In this document: in pieces, positions 45,780 to 54,345 of the stretch | Layout: the number at the start of each line of letters is the position of its first letter | Position numbering within the stretch: the first letter of the stretch is position 1 | Assembly: GCA_007134225.1 (NCBI GenBank) | Contig: SLLE01000076.1 | Location: 1 to 64,000, forward strand | DNA from: Tindallia sp. | Lineage (GTDB): Bacteria; Bacillota; Clostridia; Peptostreptococcales; Tindalliaceae | Direction: 5' to 3' | DNA length: 64,000 nucleotides | The notes under the pieces: model-generated | Seen by the model: the letters and a program-made list of their open reading frames with translations, nothing else | Database searches by the model: none | Told to the model about the DNA's origin: nothing | Made by a program: the position numbers and the translations under genes

Positions 45780-46624
45780 AAAATTAGTCGGTTAATTTGT
45801 GTTTCAGAAAGATACTCCTTGTCGATCATTTCCAGTGTTTTTAAATTAGGAGCAATCATGTAAAGACCAATCGTCAGGTTACTATGGTCAAAATGCCGAG
45901 CATATATTCTTCCGACCATTGTGACTTCTTCGAATTCTGTGTTCTTAAATTTTTGGACCGGCAGACCATATTGAAGGTATCCCTGCCGGCTTTCGACAAC
46001 TTCATGGTCAGGACTGTTAGTAATAATGACGGTGTCCATTTGAACCCAGTTTTGATAATAAGCATACTCAACCGATTCATTAATCTGAATATCCGCTGTT
46101 TTGAAAACAACCTCCGCTGGCGAAAGTCCCAAAGGAGGCATCACCAGGTATTTCTGATCATATTTAGGTATTCTAATCCAGTCCGCAGGTCTAACCTTTC
46201 CATTTTCACAAAACCCAAATGGAACATTTTCTTCATCTTGATGCCGCAAAAGATAAGCACCATAAAAACTACCAAAATATGGAGAGTCCGAATCATAATA
46301 GGATGAGCCGGACTGTTTTTTCGGAAAATGACCAAAGGTATATAGAACCGTCAAGTCATAAGGTATTTGCTCCACTCGTGAGAATCCAGTGTCATGGTAG
46401 TAGAGCATCCACGGATACCAGTCTGCTTTTTTAGTACTTCTACCTGCTGGTATGTTTACAGTGAGATTAGTCCTCGCCGCCAGACTCATTCGGTAATGAT
46501 AATGACTGTAAGGCACCATAATGAAGTAGCTTCTATATTGATAAAAAAATGGAGAGGTTATGAAGAGCACAAGCATTCCTGCTAAAACGCATAACAAAAG
46601 TAGTTTCTTATGAATACTGAGCAT
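45776..46624 (-). CDS. Unknown membrane-anchored extracytoplasmic protein
   Basis: 282 residues, not recognised. A signal-anchor helix (about 8-26) is followed by a Tyr-rich region (YSHYHYRM, SYYDSDSPYFGSFYGAYLL) and a mixed alpha/beta part, with no Cys pairs or obvious catalytic motif. The ATG at 46624 has AGGAGGGG five nt upstream, so it is surely translated. The end of repeat copy C lies only about 20 nt before the start codon, so the promoter must be within or beyond the repeat. The stop codon overlaps the acylphosphatase stop on the other strand. Confidence 0.65.
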   Translation of the reverse strand: MLSIHKKLLLLCVLAGMLVLFITSPFFYQYRSYFIMVPYSHYHYRMSLAARTNLTVNIPAGRSTKKADWYPWMLYYHDTGFSRVEQIPYDLTVLYTFGHFPKKQSGSSYYDSDSPYFGSFYGAYLLRHQDEENVPFGFCENGKVRPADWIRIPKYDQKYLVMPPLGLSPAEVVFKTADIQINESVEYAYYQNWVQMDTVIITNSPDHEVVESRQGYLQYGLPVQKFKNTEFEEVTMVGRIYARHFDHSNLTIGLYMIAPNLKTLEMIDKEYLSETQINRLIF

Positions 46625-46642
46625 GCAGACCCCTCCTATAAA

Positions 46643-46772
46643 CAGGATTCTTAGCTTCAGGTGGAGTTTTAACTCCATCTGAAGGTTAGAAACCGTTATC
46701 CATAATTAGATGCCCCAAATGTATCATTTGGTGACAGATACTTAGTTTGTCCACCTAGGTGCTGGTCATCGG
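46643..46772 (-). repeat. Modular hairpin repeat, copy C (130 bp)
   Basis: On the minus strand it begins CCGATGACC and ends AAGAATCCTG, flanked on both sides by ATAAA (46638-46642 and 46773-46777), a perfect 5-bp direct repeat. It shares the middle (CCAAATG-ata-CATTTGG) and right (CTTCAG...CTGAAG) hairpins with copy B and has a short palindrome CACCTAGGTG in place of the left hairpin. It sits in the T-tract behind tRNA-Pro and just before the ribosome site of the unknown gene. Confidence 0.8.
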
Positions 46773-46806
46773 ATAAAAATAACCGCAAAACGAATGTTTT
46801 GCGGTT
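46773..46806 (-). terminator. Terminator of tRNA-Pro
   Basis: A perfect 11-bp stem AACCGCAAAAC / GTTTTGCGGTT with a 4-nt loop, then ATTTTTAT on the minus strand, partly formed by the target repeat of copy C. Confidence 0.75.
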
Positions 46807-46818
46807 GTCTTTTGCAAA

Positions 46819-46895
46819 TGGTCGGGCTGACAGGACTTGAACCTGCGGCCTCATGACCCCCAGTCATGCGCGCTACCAAACTGCGCCACAGCCCG
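46819..46895 (-). tRNA. tRNA-Pro (anticodon GGG)
   Basis: A complete 77-nt cloverleaf with encoded CCA. Acceptor CGGGCTG pairs with CAGCCCG, the D arm is GCGC/GCGC, the anticodon stem CATGA/TCATG closes loop CTGGGGG (anticodon GGG), and the T arm is GCAGG-TTCAAGT-CCTGT. It lies downstream of gpsA on the same strand, with its own terminator. Confidence 0.92.
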
Positions 46896-46978
46896 AATAA
46901 GGTTAAGCTTTTGGGGACACAAGGACATTATAATGGAATTCCCTGGAACATGCAAGGTTTATTTTCAAGAGTCATTTT

Positions 46979-48016
46979 TTACGAATTCCACTCCAAGGGC
47001 TGGTCTTGAACGACTTCTTCCATCTCATTCTTTTTGCTTCTGGTCATCAAATTATACACGGCTTGCTGTACGTCTTGGTCTTCATAAAGGACCTCGTAAA
47101 TGGCGCTGGTAATAGGTAGGTCCACTTGATGCTTTTGAGCCAGTTCATGCACTGCCTGAGCAGTTGAAACGCCTTCAACCACCATGCCCACTTCTTTCAA
47201 AGCCTCGTCCAATGATTTTCCCTGACCAACTAAAATTCCAGCTCTCCGATTACGACTGTGCATACTGGTACAGGTAACGATTAAATCACCAATGCCCGAA
47301 AGACCGGCAAATGTGTTTAAACTAGCTCCCATGGTATTTCCCAGTCTTGCCATTTCCGTAATACCCCTCGTCATTAGTGCAGCTTTGGCGTTATCTCCGT
47401 ATCCAATGCCATCAGCAATCCCGGCACCAAAAGCAATCACGTTTTTCAACGCACCCGCAAGCTCCACGCCAATCACATCCGGATTCGTATACACACGTAA
47501 ATATTTATTCATGAGTAAATTCTGTGCCTTTTCTGCCAGTTTTTGTCTTGATGATGCAGCCACAAGTGTTGTCGGAAGACGCATAGCTACCTCTTCTGCA
47601 TGTGAAGGGCCTGAAACAACGGCAAAATCTCTCTTTCCAATTTCTTCTTCCACAATTTTTGAAATCGTCAAATGGGTGGTTTTTTCGATACCCTTTGCCA
47701 CATTGATGATCAGAGCAGAGTCCGGGATAAATTCCTTGTACATTTTTAGTACTGATCGGATCTGTTGTGTTGGGATTGCCAAAATTACAATGTCTGCGTT
47801 GGTTAGCGCTAGCATTGCATTTGTTTCCGGAATGATTTTTTCTGACAGCAGTATATCCGGCAAATATTTGCTGTTGACTTGGTTCTCTTTAATCTGTCTT
47901 TTTTGCTTTTCACTCCTCATCCAAAGTGTTACATGATGTCCATTTTGCACTAACACAGAAGCCAGTGCTGTTCCCCAGCTTCCAGCTCCGAGAATTGCTA
48001 TATGATGGGGATTCAT
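46979..48016 (-). CDS. gpsA: NAD(P)-dependent glycerol-3-phosphate dehydrogenase
   Basis: 345 residues. An N-terminal Rossmann domain (ILGAGSWGTALASVLVQNGH) is followed by NVAKGIE, SGPSHAEEVA and the catalytic region VELAGALKNVIAFGAG and TRGITEMARLG. It makes sn-glycerol-3-phosphate from DHAP for phospholipids. The ATG overlaps the plsY stop (ATGA), linking the two steps of phosphatidate synthesis. SD is AGGAGG. Confidence 0.96.
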   Translation of the reverse strand: MNPHHIAILGAGSWGTALASVLVQNGHHVTLWMRSEKQKRQIKENQVNSKYLPDILLSEKIIPETNAMLALTNADIVILAIPTQQIRSVLKMYKEFIPDSALIINVAKGIEKTTHLTISKIVEEEIGKRDFAVVSGPSHAEEVAMRLPTTLVAASSRQKLAEKAQNLLMNKYLRVYTNPDVIGVELAGALKNVIAFGAGIADGIGYGDNAKAALMTRGITEMARLGNTMGASLNTFAGLSGIGDLIVTCTSMHSRNRRAGILVGQGKSLDEALKEVGMVVEGVSTAQAVHELAQKHQVDLPITSAIYEVLYEDQDVQQAVYNLMTRSKKNEMEEVVQDQPLEWNS

Positions 48017-48627
48017 TTCGAGCGCTCCTCCTTATTAATTTTTTCTTTTATGGAAAAACGGTTTTCTGTCCCTCGAAAGATGCGCATGATGTTTGTTTTA
48101 TGTTGATACAATACCAAGAAACTCAGAGCCAGGCCCAGGTAAATATGTTCATTTGTTTCGCCGGTAGCCCATAATAAGATTGTCCAGATTGGAACTGCCG
48201 TTATCGAGGCCAGAGACACATACCTAGTCAGTACAATAATGATCACCGACAAACCTATACAGATCCATGAAAAAAAAGGGTTGATCATGAGTCCAACACC
48301 CATAGTGGTAGCAACCCCTTTGCCACCTTTAAACTTCATGGTAACAGGCCAGTTATGGCCTGCAACCGCTGCCAAACCAGCCATAGAAGCTAATGCTTCT
48401 CCACCAATATTCCTGCCTAACCACACTGCCACAACTCCTTTGAAAAGGTCAAGGAACAGCACGAATACAGCCGCTTTTACTCCTAATAATCGCATCACAT
48501 TCGTCGTTCCTGCGTTTCCGCTTCCATGCTGTCGAATATCTTTTCCTGTTAGGAGCTTGACCAGCAAGTATGCAGGCGAAATAGTTCCGATTCCATATGA
48601 GAGTATCAATATAAAGACGTTGATCAT
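48013..48627 (-). CDS. plsY: Glycerol-3-phosphate acyltransferase PlsY
   Basis: 204 residues, with five or more membrane segments and the PlsY motifs SGNAGTTNVMR, KFKGGKGVATTMG and LYQHKTNIMRIFRGTENR. It transfers acyl groups from acyl-phosphate to glycerol-3-phosphate, the product of the adjacent gpsA. It follows der by 2 nt. Confidence 0.95.
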   Translation of the reverse strand: MINVFILILSYGIGTISPAYLLVKLLTGKDIRQHGSGNAGTTNVMRLLGVKAAVFVLFLDLFKGVVAVWLGRNIGGEALASMAGLAAVAGHNWPVTMKFKGGKGVATTMGVGLMINPFFSWICIGLSVIIIVLTRYVSLASITAVPIWTILLWATGETNEHIYLGLALSFLVLYQHKTNIMRIFRGTENRFSIKEKINKEERSK

Positions 48628-48629
48628 TA

Positions 48630-49952
48630 CTAATTGCCTCCAGCTTTTTCACGACAAATCAGTTTAATTGGTGTTCCTTCAAAACTAAAACTCTCTCTAA
48701 TTTTATTTTCCAGATAACGCAAATAGGAAAAGTGCATCAGTTCCTTATCATTGACAAACAAAACGAAGGTCGGCGGTTTTACGGAAACCTGCGTTCCGTA
48801 ATAAATTCTCAACCTCTTTCCTTTATCGGAGGGGGGTTGATTCATAAGGGTTGCTTCAGCAATCACTTCATTTAGAACGCCAGTTTGTACACGCATGGCA
48901 TGTTGGTTGGATACATGCTGAATCATTGGAATCACTTTGTTGATTCGTTGTCCCTTTAGAACGGAAACAAATACAACCGGGGCATACTGGCAGAACCCAA
49001 GTTCAAACCTTATATCTTTCATAAACTTATTGACAGTCTTATTGTCTTTTTCAATTAAATCCCATTTGTTTACCAGAATAATCATGGCCCGACCGTTGTC
49101 ATGGCTTAGTCCTGCAACACGCTTATCCTGTTCTGTCACGCCTTCCTGTGCATCAATCATCAATATACATATATCTGAACGTTCAATGGCTGCAATTGCC
49201 CTGATAACGCTGTAATGCTCCACATTGCTGTGGATCCTGCTTTTCCTTCGTAATCCAGCTGTGTCAATCAGCACATATTCCTGGCCATCATGATGAAAAG
49301 GTGTATCGATGGCATCTCTTGTTGTTCCGGCTATGTCACTGACGATCACTCTATCTTCACCAAGCATTCGATTAATGAGCGATGATTTCCCAACATTTGG
49401 ACGTCCAATCACGGTCACTTTAATAGCTTCACTCACTTCTTCCTCTGGATCTGAATCATCAAAATGATTAACGATTTCATCAAGCAAATCCCCGATACCC
49501 AGACCCATTTCCGATGAAATTTCTATTGGATCTCCAATACCCAGCTCATAGAACTCATAGTAATGTTCAGATTGTTTTTCAGTATCTACTTTATTAACCA
49601 CTAAGAGAACCGGCTTTTTATTTTTTCGCAGCAATTCTGCCACTTCTCTATCTTGAACCGTTAATCCCTCTCTTCCATCAACCATGAACACAATGACGTC
49701 GGCGGTTTCCATCGCCAATTCAGCTTGATTGCGCATTTGTCTCGGAATATGTTCCTCTGAGCTTGGCTCCAATCCACCAGTGTCAATCAAGGTGAATTGA
49801 TGGTTCAGCCAATCAACGTCCGCATAAATGCGATCACGTGTCACGCCGGGTGTGTTTTCAACAATAGAGATTCTCCTGCCTGCGATTCGGTTAAAAAAGG
49901 TCGACTTTCCCACATTGGGGCGTCCTACCACTGCAACAATGGGTTTTGCCAT
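48630..49952 (-). CDS. der: Ribosome-assembly GTPase Der (EngA)
   Basis: 440 residues, two tandem G domains (GRPNVGKSTFFN at residues 9-20 and GRPNVGKSSLIN at about 183-194, each with DTAG/DTGG and NKxD) and a C-terminal KH-like domain. It acts in 50S assembly. The start codon and its AGGAG lie inside the 3' end of the DUF512 gene, a 62-nt overlap, so the two are translationally linked. Confidence 0.97.
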   Translation of the reverse strand: MAKPIVAVVGRPNVGKSTFFNRIAGRRISIVENTPGVTRDRIYADVDWLNHQFTLIDTGGLEPSSEEHIPRQMRNQAELAMETADVIVFMVDGREGLTVQDREVAELLRKNKKPVLLVVNKVDTEKQSEHYYEFYELGIGDPIEISSEMGLGIGDLLDEIVNHFDDSDPEEEVSEAIKVTVIGRPNVGKSSLINRMLGEDRVIVSDIAGTTRDAIDTPFHHDGQEYVLIDTAGLRRKSRIHSNVEHYSVIRAIAAIERSDICILMIDAQEGVTEQDKRVAGLSHDNGRAMIILVNKWDLIEKDNKTVNKFMKDIRFELGFCQYAPVVFVSVLKGQRINKVIPMIQHVSNQHAMRVQTGVLNEVIAEATLMNQPPSDKGKRLRIYYGTQVSVKPPTFVLFVNDKELMHFSYLRYLENKIRESFSFEGTPIKLICREKAGGN

Positions 49953-51324
49953 TTTTCACAACACTCCTGATCTTTGGATTTACTGCTGTTATTTGTAATA
50001 TTTTTTGAACAAAGGCTCTACCATCAACAGGGCAGGCAAAAACCGGAACTCCCAGTTTTTTTTCAACTTCGCCGATTGTAATATCATCCAAAAATGTATT
50101 TTCTGCATCACGCAGCATGTTTTCGGGTATAACGACAGGGGATTCCTGTGATCTTTTCGATAATTGTTCAATTAAATCTTTTCCGGTAACTAATCCACTT
50201 ACGTTGATCGATTCACCAAAAAATTCATTCTTAACAGGTTGAACATCCAATTTTAACCCAATTATTCTCTTCTCAAGTTCTTGCGCCATTTGTATCATAA
50301 AATCAAAAGCCAACATACCGGTTATAATCTTTAAATTAACCGTTTTAGATTTTTTAATTAAAGGCATCTTTTTAATGTACTGCATCAATTGATGCTGGAA
50401 AAGTGTGATCATTCCAACGCCGTTTTCAAGCTGGTGAAATTCTCCGTAAAAAGCCGCCGCCGGAAGCTTCTCACCTGCTGTTAAATAAATTTCATCCGAA
50501 GCATATACCTTTTTTGAACCGGAAAGTTTTTCATATTGTTGCTGCCATTGATTGATGATTCTTAATGTTTCCTTAGCAATTGGCTTGGTAACCGTTTCAA
50601 GTATCGGTAATCCATTACGATACTTGGTTTTTCCTACCGGAACGATGGCAATACTTAAGACGGAATCAATAATTCTCTCGATATCTTGCAATGTTTTTTT
50701 CAAAACGGATCCGTCGTTCCAACCAGGACAAAGCACTACCTGAAGGTTCATAGCGATTCCGTTTTCATGGAATTTTGTCAACAACTTTAATGCTTCCCCG
50801 GCAAATCGGTTGTTCAGCATCTTTTTTCTTAATTCCGGGTTTGTTGTATGGACTGAAATATTTAAAGGGCTAATACGATAACGAATTATTTTTTCAACAT
50901 CTTGATCTGACAGATTTGTTAAGGTGATATAGTTCCCCTGAAGAAACGATAGCCTTGCATCATCATCTTTCACATACAAACTGTTTCTCATATCCGGAGG
51001 CATCTGATCAATGAAGCAAAAAACACATTTGTTCTTGCATTGCCTTGTGATTTCACTCTCTTCATTAACAAATTGTATTCCGAGTTCTTCATCGTATCCT
51101 TTATCGATTTCCAAAATCCATTCTGAGCCGTCAGGCTTGGCAAGTTCAACCTCCAAAAAATCTTCCGCTGATAGAAATTGGTAGTCAAGCATATCTTCTA
51201 TGGGTTGACCATTTATTTTTACAAGAATATCACCTGGTAATACTCCCATTTCATCTGCTATGCTTCCTGGTTTAATATGATTTATAATGTTTTTCCCTGA
51301 TTCTTTCAATATTTCACACTCCAT
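49891..51324 (-). CDS. DUF512 PDZ-radical SAM protein
   Basis: 477 residues. An N-terminal PDZ-like domain (about 12-70: GSIADEMGVLPGDILVKING) is followed by a radical SAM-type cysteine motif CKNKCVFCFIDQMP (about 96-109) and a C-terminal DUF512 region. It is conserved beside der in Clostridia but its substrate is unknown. The last about 25 residues run beyond the usual family end into der and look unlike the rest (KNGKTHCCSGRTPQCG), perhaps through loss of an earlier stop. No strong SD is seen at the ATG. Confidence 0.85.
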   Translation of the reverse strand: MECEILKESGKNIINHIKPGSIADEMGVLPGDILVKINGQPIEDMLDYQFLSAEDFLEVELAKPDGSEWILEIDKGYDEELGIQFVNEESEITRQCKNKCVFCFIDQMPPDMRNSLYVKDDDARLSFLQGNYITLTNLSDQDVEKIIRYRISPLNISVHTTNPELRKKMLNNRFAGEALKLLTKFHENGIAMNLQVVLCPGWNDGSVLKKTLQDIERIIDSVLSIAIVPVGKTKYRNGLPILETVTKPIAKETLRIINQWQQQYEKLSGSKKVYASDEIYLTAGEKLPAAAFYGEFHQLENGVGMITLFQHQLMQYIKKMPLIKKSKTVNLKIITGMLAFDFMIQMAQELEKRIIGLKLDVQPVKNEFFGESINVSGLVTGKDLIEQLSKRSQESPVVIPENMLRDAENTFLDDITIGEVEKKLGVPVFACPVDGRAFVQKILQITAVNPKIRSVVKNGKTHCCSGRTPQCGKVDLF

Positions 51325-51331
51325 TTAACAT

Positions 51332-51348
51332 TCACTCATCGGATAAAC
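51332..51348. other. Junction-like match to the ends of the hairpin repeat
   Basis: On the minus strand CCTG-TTTAT-CCGATGA joins the right-end and left-end sequences of the modular repeat across one copy of the TTTAT target. No repeat body is present. It may be an excision scar, an empty site resembling the ends, or chance. Confidence 0.3.
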
Positions 51349-51368
51349 AGGACAAACTCATCATATCA

Positions 51369-51848
51369 TCATGATGAGTTGTCCAAATGGCTCTTTTTTT
51401 CTTTCAGAATCTTTGTCAGTTCTTCCATAAAAGTATTCAGGTCCTTAAATTCGCGATATACAGAAGCAAAGCGAACATACGCTACTTCATCCAGATCTTT
51501 TAGCTGATCCATTACCATATTACCAATTTTTTCTGTCTGTACTTCTTTTTCCATTTCGTTTTGTAATTGTTTTTCAATATCATCGACCAAATGTTCAATC
51601 GCCTTTAACGGTACCGGTCTTTTTTCGCAGGCTCTAATAACACCATTCATTACCTTATTGCGATTAAACGGTTCTCTGTTACCTGATTTCTTAATGACAA
51701 TCAATGGAATTTCTTCAATTTTTTCGTATGTCGTGAATCGTTTCTGGCATTCATTGCATTCTCTCCTGCGTCTTATCGCCTGTCCCTCATCCGTCGGTCT
51801 TGAATCAATGACTTTGGAATCAAATTTTCCACAAAATGGACAATTCAA
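51369..51848 (-). CDS. nrdR: Transcriptional repressor NrdR
   Basis: 159 residues. A zinc ribbon ([15 protein letters not shown], then [12 protein letters not shown]) is followed by an ATP-cone (about 48-140). It senses ATP/dATP and represses ribonucleotide reductase genes. The track begins at a GTG three codons earlier; the TTG at 51848 gives LNCPFC, close to the usual MKCPFC, with GGGTGA upstream, so I prefer it. It lies between ftsZ and the DUF512 gene. A hairpin spans its stop codon. Confidence 0.93.
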   Translation of the reverse strand: MNCPFCGKFDSKVIDSRPTDEGQAIRRRRECNECQKRFTTYEKIEEIPLIVIKKSGNREPFNRNKVMNGVIRACEKRPVPLKAIEHLVDDIEKQLQNEMEKEVQTEKIGNMVMDQLKDLDEVAYVRFASVYREFKDLNTFMEELTKILKEKKSHLDNSS

Positions 51849-51898
51849 TCCTATCACCCGCTTTCTGCTGTTGGTGATGTTCTTACATCATAATCAAT

Positions 51899-53023
51899 TT
51901 ATTTTTTTCTTCTTAAGAAGACCGGAATGTCCAGTTCATCATCCTGGTTCTCATTTGGATCCATATTTAATTCGTCTGTTTCTTTTTCCGATTTCTTTTC
52001 GTTGGACCGCTTTGTCTCATGTGTTTTCGAGATATTTTTCGCTGTTTTAATAAAGGTTTCTTGTTCACGATCTTCGTCAAACCCAGTTGCTATTACTGTA
52101 ATTTGAATTTCATCCTGCATTTCCTCGTTAATAACGGCACCAAAAATAATGTTTGCGTCTTCGTCTGCTTCCTGAGAAACCATTTCTGCCGCTTCATGAA
52201 CTTCAAAAAGACTTAAGTTTGAACTTCCTGTGATATTGATTAACACACCACGGGCGCCTTTAATGGATGTTTCCAGGAGTGGACTCTGAATTGCCTGCTT
52301 TGCCGCTTCGGTCGCTCTGTTTTCCCCGGATGATTTTCCAATACCCATATGAGCCAAACCCTGATCAAACATAATGGTTTTCACATCTGCAAAATCGCAA
52401 TTGACCAGCCCGGCATCATCAATTAAATCGGAGATACCTTGAACACCTTGGCGCAAAATATCATCGGCCAGCCGAAAAGCTTCAATAATCGATGTTTTCT
52501 TTTCGATGACCTGAAGCAAACGATCATTTGGAATTGTCACCAATGTATCTACTCGCTCCTTTAAGTCTCCAATTCCTTTATCCGCATGCTTCCATCTTCG
52601 TTTACCTTCAAAAGTAAAAGGCTTCGTTACAACACCTACAGTAAGAATCCCCATTTCTCTGGCAATTTCAGCAACTACGGGAGCTGCTCCGGTTCCGGTT
52701 CCCCCACCCATACCAGAAGTGACAAAGACCATATCAGCACCTTTTAAAAGCTTGGCAATGTCATCCCTGCTTTCTTCTGCAGCTTTAAAGCCTACTTCAG
52801 GATTTGCACCTGCTCCAAGCCCTTTTGTAAGTTTTTCACCTATTTGCAACTTTTGTTCTGCTTTAGAATTTAAAAGTGCTTGCTTGTCTGTGTTAACCGC
52901 AATAAATTCTACACCTTTCATGCCGGTTTCAATCATCCGGTTTACTGCATTATTCCCACCACCGCCAACACCAATAACTTTAATTTGCGCAACGCTGTCC
53001 ATATCCATATCAAATTCCAACAC
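51899..53023 (-). CDS. ftsZ: Cell-division GTPase FtsZ
   Basis: 374 residues, with the tubulin signature [10 protein letters not shown] at about 107-116, the T7-loop region [11 protein letters not shown] and a C-terminal tail ending [10 protein letters not shown], the conserved peptide bound by FtsA and SepF. It forms the Z-ring. It starts with GTG six nt after AGGAGGG. Unlike in Bacillus, no ftsA precedes it; the space to sbp holds repeat copy D instead, so its transcription may differ from the rest of the cluster. Confidence 0.97.
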   Translation of the reverse strand: MLEFDMDMDSVAQIKVIGVGGGGNNAVNRMIETGMKGVEFIAVNTDKQALLNSKAEQKLQIGEKLTKGLGAGANPEVGFKAAEESRDDIAKLLKGADMVFVTSGMGGGTGTGAAPVVAEIAREMGILTVGVVTKPFTFEGKRRWKHADKGIGDLKERVDTLVTIPNDRLLQVIEKKTSIIEAFRLADDILRQGVQGISDLIDDAGLVNCDFADVKTIMFDQGLAHMGIGKSSGENRATEAAKQAIQSPLLETSIKGARGVLINITGSSNLSLFEVHEAAEMVSQEADEDANIIFGAVINEEMQDEIQITVIATGFDEDREQETFIKTAKNISKTHETKRSNEKKSEKETDELNMDPNENQDDELDIPVFLRRKK

Positions 53024-53054
53024 AGCATTCCCTCCTCTATCTTCGGATCATTAA

Positions 53055-53177
53055 CAGGATTCTTAGCTTCAGGTGGAGTTTTAACTCCATCTGAAGGTTA
53101 GAAAACGTTATCCAGGGACGTACCACCGCTTATCTCCCGCTTGTAGAAGAGGGAGTCTTAGCGGTGGTAGTCATCGG
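53055..53177 (-). repeat. Modular hairpin repeat, copy D (123 bp)
   Basis: On the minus strand it begins CCGATGACT and ends AAGAATCCTG, flanked by ATTAA on both sides (53050-53054 and 53178-53182), a perfect 5-bp direct repeat that differs from that of copy C. The left hairpin (CCACCGCT/AGCGGTGG with inner CTCCC/GGGAG) and right hairpin (CTTCAG...CTGAAG) match copy B; the 55-nt middle module is absent. It lies in the ftsZ leader. Confidence 0.8.
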
Positions 53178-53245
53178 ATTAATATTTCTACAAATAGTTC
53201 CATTGCCTTTCATTATATTCTGTTTCTAACGCAATGCTCAAAATT

Positions 53246-53602
53246 TCATTGTGCCTCCCGCTCGGCTTGACGCATCCGGTTGATAAGATGCCTCCTGATG
53301 ATAGCAAAATTTTGGAATAGTCTGCTGCCAAATGCAAAAACAGCTGCATAGTATAAAGGGACTCCCAACTTATCGCCAATATAGGCTAATAAAGCGGCTA
53401 AAACCGCATTACTAAAGAAACCAGTAACAAAAATTTCTGTATCAAATGTATTCTCAAGGCTTGCTCTAAATCCTCCAAATACAGAGTCCAAAGAAGCTAG
53501 AATCGCAACGGATATGTAAAGAGACAAGGCCGCAGGATACGTTACTGGTAAATAGAGTCCTAATAATATTCCGAGAATTAATCCAACAATAGCAATAATC
53601 AC
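53246..53602 (-). CDS. sbp: Small basic membrane protein Sbp (DUF1290)
   Basis: 118 residues, three or four hydrophobic segments and a basic C-terminus (RRHLINRMRQAEREAQ). ASLDSVFGGFRASLENTFDTE is the family signature. In Bacillus sbp lies between ylxX and ftsA in the same cluster; its function is not known. The GTG start overlaps the stop of the upstream DUF881 gene (GTGA), so translation is coupled. Confidence 0.9.
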   Translation of the reverse strand: MIIAIVGLILGILLGLYLPVTYPAALSLYISVAILASLDSVFGGFRASLENTFDTEIFVTGFFSNAVLAALLAYIGDKLGVPLYYAAVFAFGSRLFQNFAIIRRHLINRMRQAEREAQ

Positions 53603-54330
53603 AGGCTTCCACCTTCCTCTGCTGTAACGTATTGAAGCGTATGATTTCCCTGATATTTGGGTATTCTGATTCGCTCGCTTATATGCGATTCAACCTGCAG
53701 ACCAAAGACTTCCTTAATTTCCCAGGCATATGTGCCAGGTGCTTTTATCGCAGCGTTCAGTGTGTCAGGATTTCCAATGGCTTTTATCACAAATGGCTGC
53801 GCATAGGTCATTTGATTAATGGTTATAGTTGGACCGGCGCACTGAATTTCTGAAGTGTTGAGGTAACGTTGGCCATTTATTGAAAGTGCTTCGGCTCCGG
53901 CAATTTTAAGATCATTAATGATTTTGAGCACGTCTTCATCGTGCACAATCACGTTATTAGGGTTTTCACCTTCATATAATTCGCGTTCGCTGTCTTTCAG
54001 AACAACCAACACGCCAGGTCCTTCCAGATCGTAAAAACCACTTCTCATTCGCATTAATTCAATGTCCTGAATTATTATATCATTGATACTGCCATCTGAC
54101 TCTATGGCTGACTGATATTCTTTTAATCTGTTTTCCTGCGATTCAATCATGCTTTTAAGCTGTTCAATTTCCTCTTTTTCCTGTCGTATCTCCATATTAA
54201 GATCACTCATTGTTTTAATACTAACAAAATAATAGTCTTCGTCTAAATTTTTAACCTGTATCGCTAAAATTAAGCCTACTAACAAGCCAATTCCCAAAAG
54301 AAGGCCTTTTACAAAATAACTCTTCATCAT
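53599..54330 (-). CDS. ylxX: DUF881 family protein (YlxX-like)
   Basis: 243 residues. A membrane anchor (about 5-25), a coiled coil (about 40-75) and a DUF881 domain (VVLKDSERELYEGENPNNVIVHDEDVLKIINDL, INGQRYLNTSEIQCAGPTI) placed outside. It is a paralogue of the next gene upstream. The role is unknown but the position between divIB and sbp is conserved in Firmicutes. SD GGGAGC is close to the ATG. Confidence 0.87.
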   Translation of the reverse strand: MMKSYFVKGLLLGIGLLVGLILAIQVKNLDEDYYFVSIKTMSDLNMEIRQEKEEIEQLKSMIESQENRLKEYQSAIESDGSINDIIIQDIELMRMRSGFYDLEGPGVLVVLKDSERELYEGENPNNVIVHDEDVLKIINDLKIAGAEALSINGQRYLNTSEIQCAGPTITINQMTYAQPFVIKAIGNPDTLNAAIKAPGTYAWEIKEVFGLQVESHISERIRIPKYQGNHTLQYVTAEEGGSL

Positions 54331-54345
54331 ATTCGCTCCCGCCTG

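Noticed and set aside
46837-47112. 91-codon + strand ORF
   Set aside because: It runs across the tRNA-Pro antisense strand and the gpsA 3' end; no SD and no protein-like conservation.
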